From contig JAFUNC010000009.1 in NCBI GenBank assembly GCA_017473115.1, forward strand, positions 1 to 64,000: a stretch of 64,000 nt of DNA, given 5' to 3'. Numbering within the stretch: position 1 is the stretch's first letter; each line of letters opens with the position of its first letter. Under the pieces are notes generated by a model that saw only the letters and a list, made by a program, of their open reading frames with translations, did no database searches and was not told the DNA's origin. Both the position numbers and the translations under genes were made by a program. Positions 1 through 8,921 of the stretch are shown here, one piece after another. The DNA is from Lachnospiraceae bacterium. Its GTDB lineage: Bacteria; Bacillota; Clostridia; Lachnospirales; Lachnospiraceae.

Positions 1-52
1 AGAACTGTTAGAGATTTCACTTGGCACTACAACAGAATCTGAAGGAGGCTGA
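1..52 (+). CDS. C-terminal tail of an upstream gene (partial)
   Basis: An open frame enters the window in frame 2 and ends at a TGA at 50-52 (last residues ELLEISLGTTTESEGG). The ribosome binding site of the following recombinase gene lies inside its last codons, the tight packing expected of two genes in one operon. The tail is too short to name. It could belong to another recombinase or small protein of the same mobile element, but that is inference. Confidence 0.35.
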   Translation, partial: ELLEISLGTTTESEGG

Positions 53-59
53 TAACTAT

Positions 60-1733
60 ATGAAAAAACAACAGAGATGCTACATCTACACCCGTGTATC
101 TACCTCCATGCAGGTAGATGGTTACAGCTTAGATGCGCAAAAAGATAAATTGCATAAATACGCTGATTATCAGGATATGATTATCGCCGGTGAATACTCC
201 GACGAAGGTAAATCCGGTAAAAGTGTGGAAGGTCGCCCACAGTTCCAACAGATGCTTCAGGATATTGAAACAGGTAAAGATAACATCGATTTTGTACTTG
301 TCTTCAAATTATCCCGCTTTGGCCGTAATGCAGCAGATGTATTATCATCCCTTCAGAGAATGCAGGATTTTGGTGTTAATCTTATCTGTGTGGAAGATGG
401 TATCGATAGTTCCAAGGATGCAGGAAAGCTTATGATTTCTGTCTTATCTGCAGTGGCTGAAATTGAGCGAGAAAATATATTGGTTCAAACTATGGAAGGT
501 CGCAGGCAGAAAGCAAGAGAAGGCAAGTGGAACGGTGGTTTTGCTCCTTACGGCTATCAGCTTATCAACGGAGAACTGCACATTGCTGAGGATGAGGCTG
601 AGATTATTCGGATTATCTATGATAAGTTTGCCAATACCACGATGGGAATTGCGGCCATTGCTACATTCTTAAACAACAGCGGATACAAGAAAAAACTTCG
701 CCAGAACAATACCATTGAAGGCTTTTCAACATCCTTTGTAAAAGGTGTATTGGATAATCCTGTGTACTGTGGCAAGCTTGCTTTTGGTAGAAGAAAGAAT
801 GAAAAGATTCCGGGAACAAGGAATGAGTACCACATTGTAAAGCAGGACAAGTATATGCTTAACGATGGTATTCATGAGGCGATTGTGTCGGAAGAATTGT
901 GGAATCAGGTGCATAAAAAGAGACAGGAAACCGGAGTTGCCAACATCAAAACTCACAGTCTGGATCATGAACATATTTTATCAGGAATTATTAAATGCCC
1001 TATTTGCGGAAGTGGTATGTATGGCAATGTAAATCGTAAAAAGCATCCCGACGGTGGTCATTACAAAGATTATTTTTACTATGCCTGCAAGCACAGAACC
1101 TTTGTGAATGGTCATAAGTGTACTTATCGTAAGCAGTGGAGTGAAGATAAAATTAATGCAGCTGTGGAAGAGGTTATTCGTAAGCTGGTAAATAATCCGA
1201 AGTTTAAAACTGAGATTCAAAAGCATATCGGACAAAGCACTGATACACAGGAGCTGGACAGAGAGCATACAGGCTTACAGGAACGCTTAAAGCAGGTAAT
1301 CGGAGCCAAGAATAAGTTGGCGAACCAGATGGATAACTTATCCGTATCGGACAAGCATTATGACAAGAAGTATGAAGACATGCAGGTGCGTTTGGACAAG
1401 CTCTATGATGAGATAGAAGAAATTGAAACTCTGATTGAAGAAGTGGAGACCAGACTGTATAATATTAGACAGGAGAAAATATCCGGTGACAATGTGTACC
1501 AGTTCTTATTATTCTTTGATAAGCTGTACGACAGATTTACGGATATTGAGAAGAAAACATTTATGAAGAGCTTCCTTGCAGATGTAAATATTTATGAGGA
1601 AGAGCAGGCGGACGGAAGAATCCTTCGTAGTTTGAAGTTTCGATTCCCTGTATTTTTCAATGGGAAAGAGATATACGAATTGGATTGGGACAACGAAAGT
1701 ACCGTTGAGACCGTGGCGTTGTTGAAACGATGA
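60..1733 (+). CDS. Large serine recombinase (site-specific integrase)
   Basis: A 557-residue large serine recombinase that would cut and rejoin DNA at att sites to integrate or excise a mobile element. The N-terminal resolvase domain opens with YTRVS (Ser14 is the predicted nucleophile), followed by the recombinase domain (about 170-290), a zinc-ribbon with Cys313, Cys316, Cys343 and Cys354, and a Lys/Glu-rich coiled coil (about 390-470). The ATG at 60 was chosen because AAGGAGG lies 11 bases upstream; an in-frame TTG at 21 has no such site. It stands at the window edge, so its element, probably to the left, is not visible. No att core is recognisable from one side. It appears full length and intact. 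Confidence 0.93.
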   Translation: MKKQQRCYIYTRVSTSMQVDGYSLDAQKDKLHKYADYQDMIIAGEYSDEGKSGKSVEGRPQFQQMLQDIETGKDNIDFVLVFKLSRFGRNAADVLSSLQRMQDFGVNLICVEDGIDSSKDAGKLMISVLSAVAEIERENILVQTMEGRRQKAREGKWNGGFAPYGYQLINGELHIAEDEAEIIRIIYDKFANTTMGIAAIATFLNNSGYKKKLRQNNTIEGFSTSFVKGVLDNPVYCGKLAFGRRKNEKIPGTRNEYHIVKQDKYMLNDGIHEAIVSEELWNQVHKKRQETGVANIKTHSLDHEHILSGIIKCPICGSGMYGNVNRKKHPDGGHYKDYFYYACKHRTFVNGHKCTYRKQWSEDKINAAVEEVIRKLVNNPKFKTEIQKHIGQSTDTQELDREHTGLQERLKQVIGAKNKLANQMDNLSVSDKHYDKKYEDMQVRLDKLYDEIEEIETLIEEVETRLYNIRQEKISGDNVYQFLLFFDKLYDRFTDIEKKTFMKSFLADVNIYEEEQADGRILRSLKFRFPVFFNGKEIYELDWDNESTVETVALLKR

Positions 1734-1765
1734 TAATGTTAATTGGCGTATGTTGAGGTTATCGT

Positions 1766-3778
1766 ATGAGAAAATGGTCCGGTATTATATTAGCGATTGG
1801 AATTGCATTATGTATGACTGCTTGCGGTAGTTCTGCTACCGTTTCTTCTGCTGTGTCACCGATAGAAGTTTCTGTTGTCTGTCTGGGACAGGAAGGTCAG
1901 ACGGTCTTACAGCAAGCATTGGAATTTCAGTCCCTGTTACCGAAGGACCAATTGACAGTATCTGCAATCAGGCATATAGAAACTACTTTGCCGGAAGTAA
2001 TAATAGATGAAGGATTTTCGGATGATATTGAGATTGTGACATACTGCAATGGTGATATCGGTAATGACGGTTCGGATAATATTGCAGTGATATTTAGGAA
2101 TTCCTATTACCGCTATGGTGAAGACGCTTATATCGTGGCAGTATTTGAGGAAGCGGAGAGTGGTGTTTATCGTTGTCTGGAATATAGTGAAGCATTGTTT
2201 TTAAAGTGTGAAGAAGAGGATGCATCACCTGATTATTTATATGATGTAAGAATTGAAGATGGTATGTTTAAAGTGTCCAATGATATGTATACGAATGAAT
2301 TCATGCATTATGGAAGTGTATGGATATTAGAGGAGGATGCCCTGATTCTGGATGAAGTGACGGTGTCGCGGATGAGTCTTTTAACCGGTAATGGTGTGGA
2401 GACTACCTATAAAATGCAGGAAGGAACTGCGGTTTGTGCGGCTACTTCCCTGTGGAACCGTAATGTTGCCGGAAGAGTGATTTATGATGCTACCTTTGCA
2501 CCGGAACGAATCACAATGAAAACTGTGGATCAGGAATATATTCCTACTATGTTTGTGATGTACTGTACTTACGCGGAAGGCGGAAGAACTTATGATTACC
2601 GTAGTTTGGGAATTACGGATGAAATGTTAGAGGATTTTCCGAAGGAAGACAAGTGGAAAATCGCTTATATTCATCTGTTGGACGAACTGATTCTGACGGA
2701 TGAATATATCGATGAAAGTAGATTTTCGCTATTGTATATCGATGAGGATGATATACCGGAACTTGTATATGGTGTCGACGGTCATTGGATATCCACTTAT
2801 ACGTATGCGCCGGGGAAAGAGAGTCTTGGTGTGAAGGATGTGGCTACAGTTATGGATCGATGGCCATACGGCGCTTTTGGCAACATAGGATATCAGTATC
2901 TTCCCGGAGAGAATGTGTTATACAATCATGATAGCGATTACGCAGGTGCCGTACGTTATTCTTCTTTTTTTAAGATCGGAAGTAACAAAGAGATAGAGAA
3001 TATGTATTATTTGAAAACCGTAATATACGATGAAGACGGTAATGTAAGTGCCAATGGGGAGAGTGGACGAAGTGAATATTTTTACAACGGAGAGCGTGAG
3101 ATTTCCGAAGAAGCGTTTTTGAAATATAAAATTGACGGGGATTATGATTATATCGAAGGTAACTATTACGGGCATAAAATTATTACGGAACTTTGCGGGG
3201 ATTGTGCATGGACAGAGCCTGTATGGAAGGAAGCATACAGGGTAGTGATTGAGACAGTCACCAAAGAACATGCAGAGAGTGAAACTGCTGTTTACGAGTT
3301 GACCTACGATTTGATTTATTTGAATAGTGACAATATTCCGGAACTTGTAATCGGGCAGCCCAAAGGAGAATCATGGGTGTCTGTCTATTCCTGCACATTG
3401 GGCAGGTATGCGGAAGGTGTTGAAAATGTGGCGTTGCTCGTTGATGCGTGGAAATATAATTATGGTTGTAATTATGGTTATCATTACGCCCCCGGAACTG
3501 GAAGAATTCAAGAGTATGTGGAATTGCATGGAAACGGCTATTATTTTTTAGATCATTATATGAGGTCGTACGGAACACTTTACACCGGTCGGATGTTTCT
3601 GTGTGAAATGGAATTTATCAGTGAAGCAGAAGGCTATCAAATGACATATTACCGTGGGGACGAGTTATTTACTCAGGAGCGGTGGGATTACTTCATGGAT
3701 GAGCGTCTGGCACTTGACTGGGAATTCTTGGAAGGAACTCAAACGTATGATGAGATTATGACAGGTTTGGAATCATAA
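1766..3778 (+). CDS. Predicted surface lipoprotein with acidic D-x-IPEL repeats
   Basis: A 670-residue exported lipoprotein of unknown function. The signal peptide ends in MTAC, making Cys20 the predicted lipidated residue. Two copies of a short acidic motif are visible, YIDEDDIPELVYG near residue 325 and YLNSDNIPELVIG near residue 520, each followed by an aromatic-rich stretch ending in W-Y-G-x-x-G-Y-x-Y. This suggests a duplicated domain of about 200 residues. Similar D-x-D-x-x-PEL motifs are common in Lachnospiraceae surface proteins, where a calcium-loop-like role has been guessed. It lies 32 bases after the recombinase and just upstream of the ECF sigma module; whether it belongs to the mobile element is open. 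No catalytic motif was recognised. Confidence 0.75.
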   Translation: MRKWSGIILAIGIALCMTACGSSATVSSAVSPIEVSVVCLGQEGQTVLQQALEFQSLLPKDQLTVSAIRHIETTLPEVIIDEGFSDDIEIVTYCNGDIGNDGSDNIAVIFRNSYYRYGEDAYIVAVFEEAESGVYRCLEYSEALFLKCEEEDASPDYLYDVRIEDGMFKVSNDMYTNEFMHYGSVWILEEDALILDEVTVSRMSLLTGNGVETTYKMQEGTAVCAATSLWNRNVAGRVIYDATFAPERITMKTVDQEYIPTMFVMYCTYAEGGRTYDYRSLGITDEMLEDFPKEDKWKIAYIHLLDELILTDEYIDESRFSLLYIDEDDIPELVYGVDGHWISTYTYAPGKESLGVKDVATVMDRWPYGAFGNIGYQYLPGENVLYNHDSDYAGAVRYSSFFKIGSNKEIENMYYLKTVIYDEDGNVSANGESGRSEYFYNGEREISEEAFLKYKIDGDYDYIEGNYYGHKIITELCGDCAWTEPVWKEAYRVVIETVTKEHAESETAVYELTYDLIYLNSDNIPELVIGQPKGESWVSVYSCTLGRYAEGVENVALLVDAWKYNYGCNYGYHYAPGTGRIQEYVELHGNGYYFLDHYMRSYGTLYTGRMFLCEMEFISEAEGYQMTYYRGDELFTQERWDYFMDERLALDWEFLEGTQTYDEIMTGLES

Positions 3779-3833
3779 TCGCCAGAGGAGTTTTTATCAT
3801 TAAGAACTTGAATAAATTACTGAAATGATTTTT

Positions 3834-3865
3834 TGCAACCTTTTACATAGTAAAACAGTGTTAAT
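3834..3865 (+). promoter_or_regulatory. ECF-type promoter, copy 1 (sigma autoregulation)
   Basis: TGCAACCTTTT (3834-3844) and GTGTTAAT (3858-3865) lie directly upstream of the ECF sigma gene. The same two blocks, 24 bases apart start to start, recur at 5033-5064. An AAC-containing -35 box with a GT-rich -10 box about 18 bases away is the usual layout of ECF-dependent promoters, so this is probably the autoregulated promoter of the sigma gene. Confidence 0.7.
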
Positions 3866-3881
3866 GGTAAGGAGGTCAAAT

Positions 3882-4382
3882 TTGAACGCGAATAATAATC
3901 TTTCGGCGGAAGCGCTGATTGAAAAATATTCAGATATGATATACAGAGTGGCTTTTTCAAGAACGCAGAATGTCAGTGATGCCCAAGATATTACCCAGGA
4001 TGTTTTTTTGAAGTATATCAAATACACCAAAGCGGGAAATAAGTTTCGGGACGAAGAACATCGCAAGGCTTGGCTTCTTAAGGTTGCGGTAAACACGGGA
4101 AATACCTTTGTCACATCGGCGTGGAACAGACATCGCGCCAGTTTGGAAGAAGTAGGGGAAGTCGCAAGTGAGGAAAAAGAGGACCGGAGCGAAGTATATG
4201 ATGCGGTTATGTCCCTTCCTGAGAAATATAGGGTTGTAGTGCATCTGTTTTACTTTGAAGAATTATCGATTAAGCAAATCTGTAATATTTTGAATATGAG
4301 TGAAACCGCGGTCAAATCCAGACTTCACAGAGCCAGAGAACTGTTAAAGGAGAAGTTAAAGGGGGCACAGTATGAATTTTAA
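3882..4382 (+). CDS. ECF-family RNA polymerase sigma factor
   Basis: A 166-residue ECF sigma factor that would direct RNA polymerase to a small stress or envelope regulon. Region 2 is seen near the N-terminus (LIEKYSDMIYRVAF, then DAQDITQDVFLKYIKY), and region 4 near the C-terminus (LPEKYRVVVHLFYFEELSIKQIC, split by a helix-turn-helix reading SETAVKSRLHRARELLK). The start is a TTG at 3882 with AAGGAGG seven bases upstream; the longer frame from 3825 reads through the promoter and is rejected. The gene overlaps the next one by 11 bases, the classic sigma/anti-sigma coupling. Confidence 0.93.
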   Translation: MNANNNLSAEALIEKYSDMIYRVAFSRTQNVSDAQDITQDVFLKYIKYTKAGNKFRDEEHRKAWLLKVAVNTGNTFVTSAWNRHRASLEEVGEVASEEKEDRSEVYDAVMSLPEKYRVVVHLFYFEELSIKQICNILNMSETAVKSRLHRARELLKEKLKGAQYEF

Positions 4383-5028
4383 AGACGAATATCAAAAAGC
4401 CTTTCAGGATATCAAGGCAGATGAAAATTTTAAACAGAATCTTGCAGCCCAAATGTATCAGGAAAAGAGGCGGAAAACAAAACCTGCTTATGTAGGGATT
4501 TTAGCAGCGGCCGCGGTTATGGTACTGGTACTTGGTGTTGGTTTTATGACCGGAATTTTACGCGGTACGGCAAACCGGGAGAATCTTGCACAGGACGGAT
4601 ACGTTGCACAGAATTCTGAAGAGTCAAAGGCTGATAACGACATTAATTTGGGTGGTGAGACGTTGGCAGGACAGGATATGTCAGATTCTTATGTCGATAT
4701 GAGTTTCTCAAGTTTGAGTTGGTACGGAGAGGCTGAAACGGAAGAAGAATTATTGTCTGTATTTGTTACCTTGCTTTGCGGAGATACATTGGAAAAAATG
4801 TATTGCACCACGGAAGAAAGTTTTGATGAAAGTGCACAGATGTCGCAGGCGGAAACAGAGGCCGTGCTTAAAGAACTTCAAAATTTGTCTTGTACCGAAA
4901 AAGAGTTTGCCGGTGAAAGTAAATATTACAAGGCTGTATTTGAAGACGGTTTAACCGTTAAGTTTTGGATTTCAGATGACGGATGTTTGAAATTACAGGA
5001 TACCGGTGCGGTATTTGAGATTTTATAA
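4372..5028 (+). CDS. Probable anti-sigma factor, single-pass membrane protein
   Basis: A 218-residue protein with a cytoplasmic N-terminal segment (1-38), one membrane helix (about 39-61, YVGILAAAAVMVLVLGVGF) and an acidic extracytoplasmic domain. Such a layout, together with the 11-base overlap with the ECF sigma gene, is the basis for calling it the cognate anti-sigma factor. The N-terminal segment would hold the sigma factor at the membrane and the outer domain would sense the signal. No zinc-binding HxxxCxxC motif is present, so it is not a ZAS-type anti-sigma factor. Function is inferred from context rather than from a recognised domain. Confidence 0.75.
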   Translation: MNFKDEYQKAFQDIKADENFKQNLAAQMYQEKRRKTKPAYVGILAAAAVMVLVLGVGFMTGILRGTANRENLAQDGYVAQNSEESKADNDINLGGETLAGQDMSDSYVDMSFSSLSWYGEAETEEELLSVFVTLLCGDTLEKMYCTTEESFDESAQMSQAETEAVLKELQNLSCTEKEFAGESKYYKAVFEDGLTVKFWISDDGCLKLQDTGAVFEIL

Positions 5029-5032
5029 TGTT

Positions 5033-5064
5033 TGCAACCTTTTATCAGGCTGTCAGGTGTTAAT
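5033..5064 (+). promoter_or_regulatory. ECF-type promoter, copy 2 (target genes)
   Basis: TGCAACCTTTT (5033-5043) and GTGTTAAT (5057-5064) match the sigma gene's promoter in both boxes and in spacing, while the bases between differ. It lies between the anti-sigma gene and the membrane protein/lipoprotein pair, making those two genes the likely direct regulon of this sigma factor. Confidence 0.7.
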
Positions 5065-5118
5065 ACTAAAAGGAATATTTTTTCGTAATAAAGCAATAGC
5101 ACAACAGGAGGAAAAAGG

Positions 5119-5532
5119 ATGAAAAAGTTTTGGAACGGTGTGTTGGCATTCGGGCCACTGGTATGTTTTTTAATCAGTATAGGTTGTATGGTAATACCGG
5201 AAGTGATTGTTTTATTGTTTGCAATTTACAGTACTGCAGCGGGAAAGGAACCGAATGAAGCGGGGTTCGCCATAATGGCTGTAGTATTTACGGTTATGCT
5301 AGTGGTTGGCGTTATAACTATGTTTCTGTTCGTGATATGGACGATAGCGGATATTGTGGTATTTTGTATCTACGCTTTAAAAAATCCCAGATTGGATGAC
5401 GGCGGAAAAGCATTGTGGTGTTGTTTATTGATTGCTTTGCAATTTTTTGTATTTCCTGTATATTGGTGGATTTACATTCGTAGAGAGCAACCAAATAATA
5501 CATCCGTTACTTATAATGGTGTAAAAGGATAA
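5119..5532 (+). CDS. Small integral membrane protein, likely ECF-controlled
   Basis: A 137-residue protein made mostly of hydrophobic helices (about 8-38, 49-78, 70-88 and 96-116), so three or four membrane passes. The C-terminal third contains WWIYIRREQP near the last helix, a positively charged cytoplasmic edge. It resembles small phospholipase D-nuclease-like membrane anchors only loosely and is not assigned to a family. It has a good AGGAGG site and sits between a copy of the ECF-type promoter and the transglutaminase-like lipoprotein gene, only 14 bases upstream of the latter, so both are probably co-transcribed and act in the envelope. Confidence 0.75.
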   Translation: MKKFWNGVLAFGPLVCFLISIGCMVIPEVIVLLFAIYSTAAGKEPNEAGFAIMAVVFTVMLVVGVITMFLFVIWTIADIVVFCIYALKNPRLDDGGKALWCCLLIALQFFVFPVYWWIYIRREQPNNTSVTYNGVKG

Positions 5533-5546
5533 AAGGGAGAAAGTAA

Positions 5547-8066
5547 ATGAAGAAGAGAAGTATATGCAGGGTCGTGGCAACAATGCTCGCAATGTCACTT
5601 GTTTTTTCGACTTTGTGCGGATGCGGAAGGAACATAGATAATATTATGGATGCGCCTGCTCCGGAAGAAAGTACGGTACCTGATAACAGACCGGACGGAC
5701 AAGATACGGGCGGACAGGGAACATCCGGACAAGATATGTCCGGTTTGATGGAGAATTTTAAAACTGAGTTTGAAGAAATGCAGTTAACAGAGTCCTACCA
5801 GCAGCCGATGCTGAATCTACCGGAGGATTATGTGTTTGAATTTGACTGCAGCGAGGCAACGGGGATGTATTATGCACAGGATGCTTTTAAGGTGTATAAC
5901 AGTCCTGATTTGGTCAATGTCGGTGGTATGCAATTTAACTGGAATACCTATGAAAACGGTAAAATCACTGTTGCGCCGTACCATACGTTGTACTTAACCA
6001 AGGAAAAATCATCACACTGTAATGACGGAACATGGGGAACTTTAAATGAATTGTATCTGGTGCAGTATATTGATTTGAATACCGGTGAAACATTAGAAAA
6101 GCCCATTGTAACACCTTTTACGGTAGAGCATGATTTACAGGCTCCCGTGATTACACAAGGCGTGGATGAAAATAACTGTTATAGGTTGACTTGGGAAGCG
6201 GTTCCCGGAGCAGTAGAATATGTAGTATATGAGCATTTTTCTAATACCGGTTATACGGTGGAGTATACGACAACGGAAACAACAGCATCGGCGGATGCGT
6301 TCATCACACAGAAAGAATCCGATGAATTAATGGATCTGTTTTATCAGGATTTGGAAAATGCAGGTTATCCGGAGTATGTTACGGAACGGGACGGCGTTAG
6401 TACCATGAATCGTGCGGTGAAGTACGATGATGAGTTGGAAAGCGGATATTTTGTGGTGGTTGCATTTGGCGAAAACGGAGAACAATCTGGAACCAGTAAT
6501 ATCGTGGACGTGCGTGATATTGCTAATCAGTTGCCGTATCAAATTGCTGATACATTGGTAGAGGTTAACATTGAAACGGTAGAAGATGCCCCTGCCTATG
6601 TGGATGTTGAAATGGTGGACGGTTCCACGCAGCAGATGATTATTGATTATCATGGAGCACAGATGTATATTTATCCGGATGATCCTTATAAAACCGGACT
6701 TCAGGCGCATGTGGCGAATACATTATTTAACAATTTCTTTGTGGTTTTAAGCGGAATGACGCCGGACGATGTTTTGGCAGACAGTAATATTATCACGGAA
6801 CGTGAAGATGAATTATTAAGTAAAATCGGTGGTATCCAAAATCCGGAAATTAATGTAACTTATGCACCCTCCGAGGAATTGACACAGGCTATTGACCAAT
6901 TCCGTGAAGAAATGTCGGATGCATCTTCAGGCGGTGATGATAATGAGCCTTCAGAAGAACCGTCCGAGGAGCCTTCGGATGAACCTTCGGAAGAACCGGA
7001 TAGCGAACTTCCGGAAAATGTTTCAGAGCAGGTTCAGTTGATGAATGAAGTGAAAGTACACGTGGAAAACACACTGGCCGGTATCGGCGAAGACAGAATC
7101 AGTGATGTATTTTATGCCGGTAATGATTTGGAAGCATGGATGGCTATGTGTCTCATTGCGCAAAGTGAGGTTGTTCCGGTTCCCATAGAGGTATTTCCGG
7201 ATGCGGCAAACGCAAATTATGCTACTTTATTATTGGTGGAAGCATATCGGCAGAACCCGATTTGCGGTGCTTTATTGGATGCGAGATATGATCCTGAGTA
7301 CCAGGCATTCCTGGTAGAGTATGCAGAAACTCCGGAAGAGAGATTTGAGAAGATGGATGCGGAATTGGATGCCGCGTATGCATTGGTTGACAGTATTATT
7401 GATGACGGAATGTCTGATTATGAAAAAGTGTTGGCAATCAATGAGAATTTCCGGATGAATGCGTCTTATGATTATGATTCTACAGCAACCGGAAATGTTG
7501 CGGAAGAGGTATGGACGGAGCAGTTTATTGATTCTCATACTCCTTACGGAATACTTTGTGAAAATTATGGTGTGTGTGAAAGTTATTCCGAGGCTTTTGT
7601 ACTTGTGGCGCGAATTGCAGGCTTGGATGCTGTGTGTGAAGTCGGTACGTTATACGGCGGAGGACATGAATGGAACCGTGTCAAAGTAGACGGCAGTTGG
7701 TGTGTATTGGATATTACCAATAATGATGTTGACATTTTCTCCAATGCGTTATTTAATGTAACTGACGAACAGATAAAAGGTATTTTAGTTCCCAATGATT
7801 CAGCACTGATACATTCTGACTATTATGCCGCAACGGACCCTACCAAAGAATACTATTATGTAAATGGTTGGTCGGTGACGGATTTATCCCAGGCAGATGA
7901 TATTTTGGCTGAACAATTACAGACATCGGATTATGCGGCAATTCGTATCCCCGCAGATGTATCCAAGTCGGAATTGAAAGAAGTATTGAAGGATTTGATG
8001 TATGAGCATGAAATCAATTATGCCGATGCCGGAGCCAAACTAAATCTTTTATGTGTTGTGAAGTAA
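5547..8066 (+). CDS. Lipoprotein with C-terminal transglutaminase-like domain
   Basis: An 839-residue exported lipoprotein. The signal peptide ends LCGC, so Cys26 would be lipidated. Residues about 40-55 are Gly/Gln/Asp-rich spacer. Around residues 195-260 there is a fibronectin type III-like stretch (YRLTWEAVPGAVEYVVYE). A Pro/Ser/Glu linker of repeated EEPS units lies near residues 468-490. The C-terminal domain holds a transglutaminase/cysteine-protease-like triad: Cys677 in YGVCESYSEAF, His707 in GGGHEWNRV and Asp722 in VLDITNND. It is likely to modify or cross-link surface proteins or peptidoglycan-linked proteins. It follows an ECF-type promoter and is the largest candidate member of that regulon. 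Substrate is unknown. Confidence 0.85.
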   Translation: MKKRSICRVVATMLAMSLVFSTLCGCGRNIDNIMDAPAPEESTVPDNRPDGQDTGGQGTSGQDMSGLMENFKTEFEEMQLTESYQQPMLNLPEDYVFEFDCSEATGMYYAQDAFKVYNSPDLVNVGGMQFNWNTYENGKITVAPYHTLYLTKEKSSHCNDGTWGTLNELYLVQYIDLNTGETLEKPIVTPFTVEHDLQAPVITQGVDENNCYRLTWEAVPGAVEYVVYEHFSNTGYTVEYTTTETTASADAFITQKESDELMDLFYQDLENAGYPEYVTERDGVSTMNRAVKYDDELESGYFVVVAFGENGEQSGTSNIVDVRDIANQLPYQIADTLVEVNIETVEDAPAYVDVEMVDGSTQQMIIDYHGAQMYIYPDDPYKTGLQAHVANTLFNNFFVVLSGMTPDDVLADSNIITEREDELLSKIGGIQNPEINVTYAPSEELTQAIDQFREEMSDASSGGDDNEPSEEPSEEPSDEPSEEPDSELPENVSEQVQLMNEVKVHVENTLAGIGEDRISDVFYAGNDLEAWMAMCLIAQSEVVPVPIEVFPDAANANYATLLLVEAYRQNPICGALLDARYDPEYQAFLVEYAETPEERFEKMDAELDAAYALVDSIIDDGMSDYEKVLAINENFRMNASYDYDSTATGNVAEEVWTEQFIDSHTPYGILCENYGVCESYSEAFVLVARIAGLDAVCEVGTLYGGGHEWNRVKVDGSWCVLDITNNDVDIFSNALFNVTDEQIKGILVPNDSALIHSDYYAATDPTKEYYYVNGWSVTDLSQADDILAEQLQTSDYAAIRIPADVSKSELKEVLKDLMYEHEINYADAGAKLNLLCVVK

Positions 8067-8091
8067 TGTACGGAAAGAGAAAGGCATAAGA

Positions 8092-8130
8092 ATGCCGCAA
8101 CTACTGTAAATACAGTGGTTGCGGTATTTT
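8092..8130 (+). terminator. Intrinsic terminator after the ECF-controlled unit
   Basis: A 17-bp hairpin (8092-8108 with 8111-8127, two G-T wobbles, tiny loop) is followed by a T-rich stretch. It closes the lipoprotein unit before the SARP-type gene. Confidence 0.85.
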
Positions 8131-8169
8131 ATATTGTAAAAAAAATAGGTTAAAAGGCAGGAAGAGAGA

Positions 8170-8853
8170 ATGAGGATATTTGTCGTAAATGATGTCTGCG
8201 ACAAGGCCGAAATGTATGAAAAACTACTGCAGTCCGGTATGGCTGTTACAAAGGAATGTGATCATCTGCATCAGGCTTTGGAAGAGGCGCAAGCAAATAC
8301 CGAAGATAAAATATCCGTGATTATTTTAAATTCCGTAACGGAAGAAGGAGAGCGACAAAAGAGAGAATGTGTTTTTCCGGGTGAAAGAAATCAAAAGATT
8401 TTACAGGTACGGACTTTTGGCAATTTTGAGATTTTCTACAAAGGTATGCCGATATCGTTTCGTCGTGCCAAGGCAAAAGAATTGCTGGCATATTTGATTG
8501 ACCGCCGTGGAACTACGGTTACAACGGCAGAGGCCTGTGCGATTTTATGGGAAGATAAGGAGTATAATTTTTCATTGCAACGTCAGTTTCAAACCATTGT
8601 TTCAGAACTTATGAAAAGTCTGAAAAACTATCAGGCAGAACATTTGATTTTCAGAAGGAGGAATTGCCTTTCGGTGGATGTTTCCGGTTTGGATTGTGAT
8701 TATTACAAGTTGATGGATGGCGACCAAATCATAGCCGGACAATACAACGGGGAATATATGAGTAATTATAGTTGGGCAGAGGGGACAGCGGGATTTTTGA
8801 CGCAAAAATACGGAAATGAATTACGAAACATAAGTACAAATTACAAATCATAA
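8170..8853 (+). CDS. SARP-type transcriptional regulator (winged helix plus BTAD-like tail)
   Basis: A 227-residue DNA-binding protein. Residues 1-75 look like a shortened receiver-like region (MRIFVVNDVCDKAEMYEKLL) without a clear phospho-acceptor Asp. Residues about 78-165 form an OmpR/PhoB-like winged helix: VRTFGNFEIF, then RRAKAKELLAYLIDRRG and the recognition segment. The C-terminus (DCDYYKLMDGD) matches the opening of a bacterial transcriptional activation domain but ends early. Related proteins in Clostridia are annotated as SARP or BTAD regulators. It follows the ECF module after a terminator and precedes heptamer direct repeats that fit the SARP binding layout. Its targets are not known. 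Confidence 0.8.
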   Translation: MRIFVVNDVCDKAEMYEKLLQSGMAVTKECDHLHQALEEAQANTEDKISVIILNSVTEEGERQKRECVFPGERNQKILQVRTFGNFEIFYKGMPISFRRAKAKELLAYLIDRRGTTVTTAEACAILWEDKEYNFSLQRQFQTIVSELMKSLKNYQAEHLIFRRRNCLSVDVSGLDCDYYKLMDGDQIIAGQYNGEYMSNYSWAEGTAGFLTQKYGNELRNISTNYKS

Positions 8854-8888
8854 AATATTTTGTCGATTTAGCAAAAAAACAGAAATTT

Positions 8889-8921
8889 GGTGTAGAAATG
8901 GTGTAGTTTATGTAGTATAGT
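8889..8921 (+). promoter_or_regulatory. Heptamer direct repeats, SARP-box-like, with a -10 box
   Basis: GGTGTAG occurs at 8889-8895 and 8900-8906, separated by 4 bases (AAAT), and a third partial copy TGTAGTA begins at 8911 after another 4-base spacer (TTTA). A -10-like TATAGT follows at 8916-8921, and no -35 box is visible. Heptamer direct repeats with 4-bp spacers just upstream of -10 are the known binding layout of SARP activators, and a SARP-type gene ends 36 bases upstream. Assignment is inference. Confidence 0.45.
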
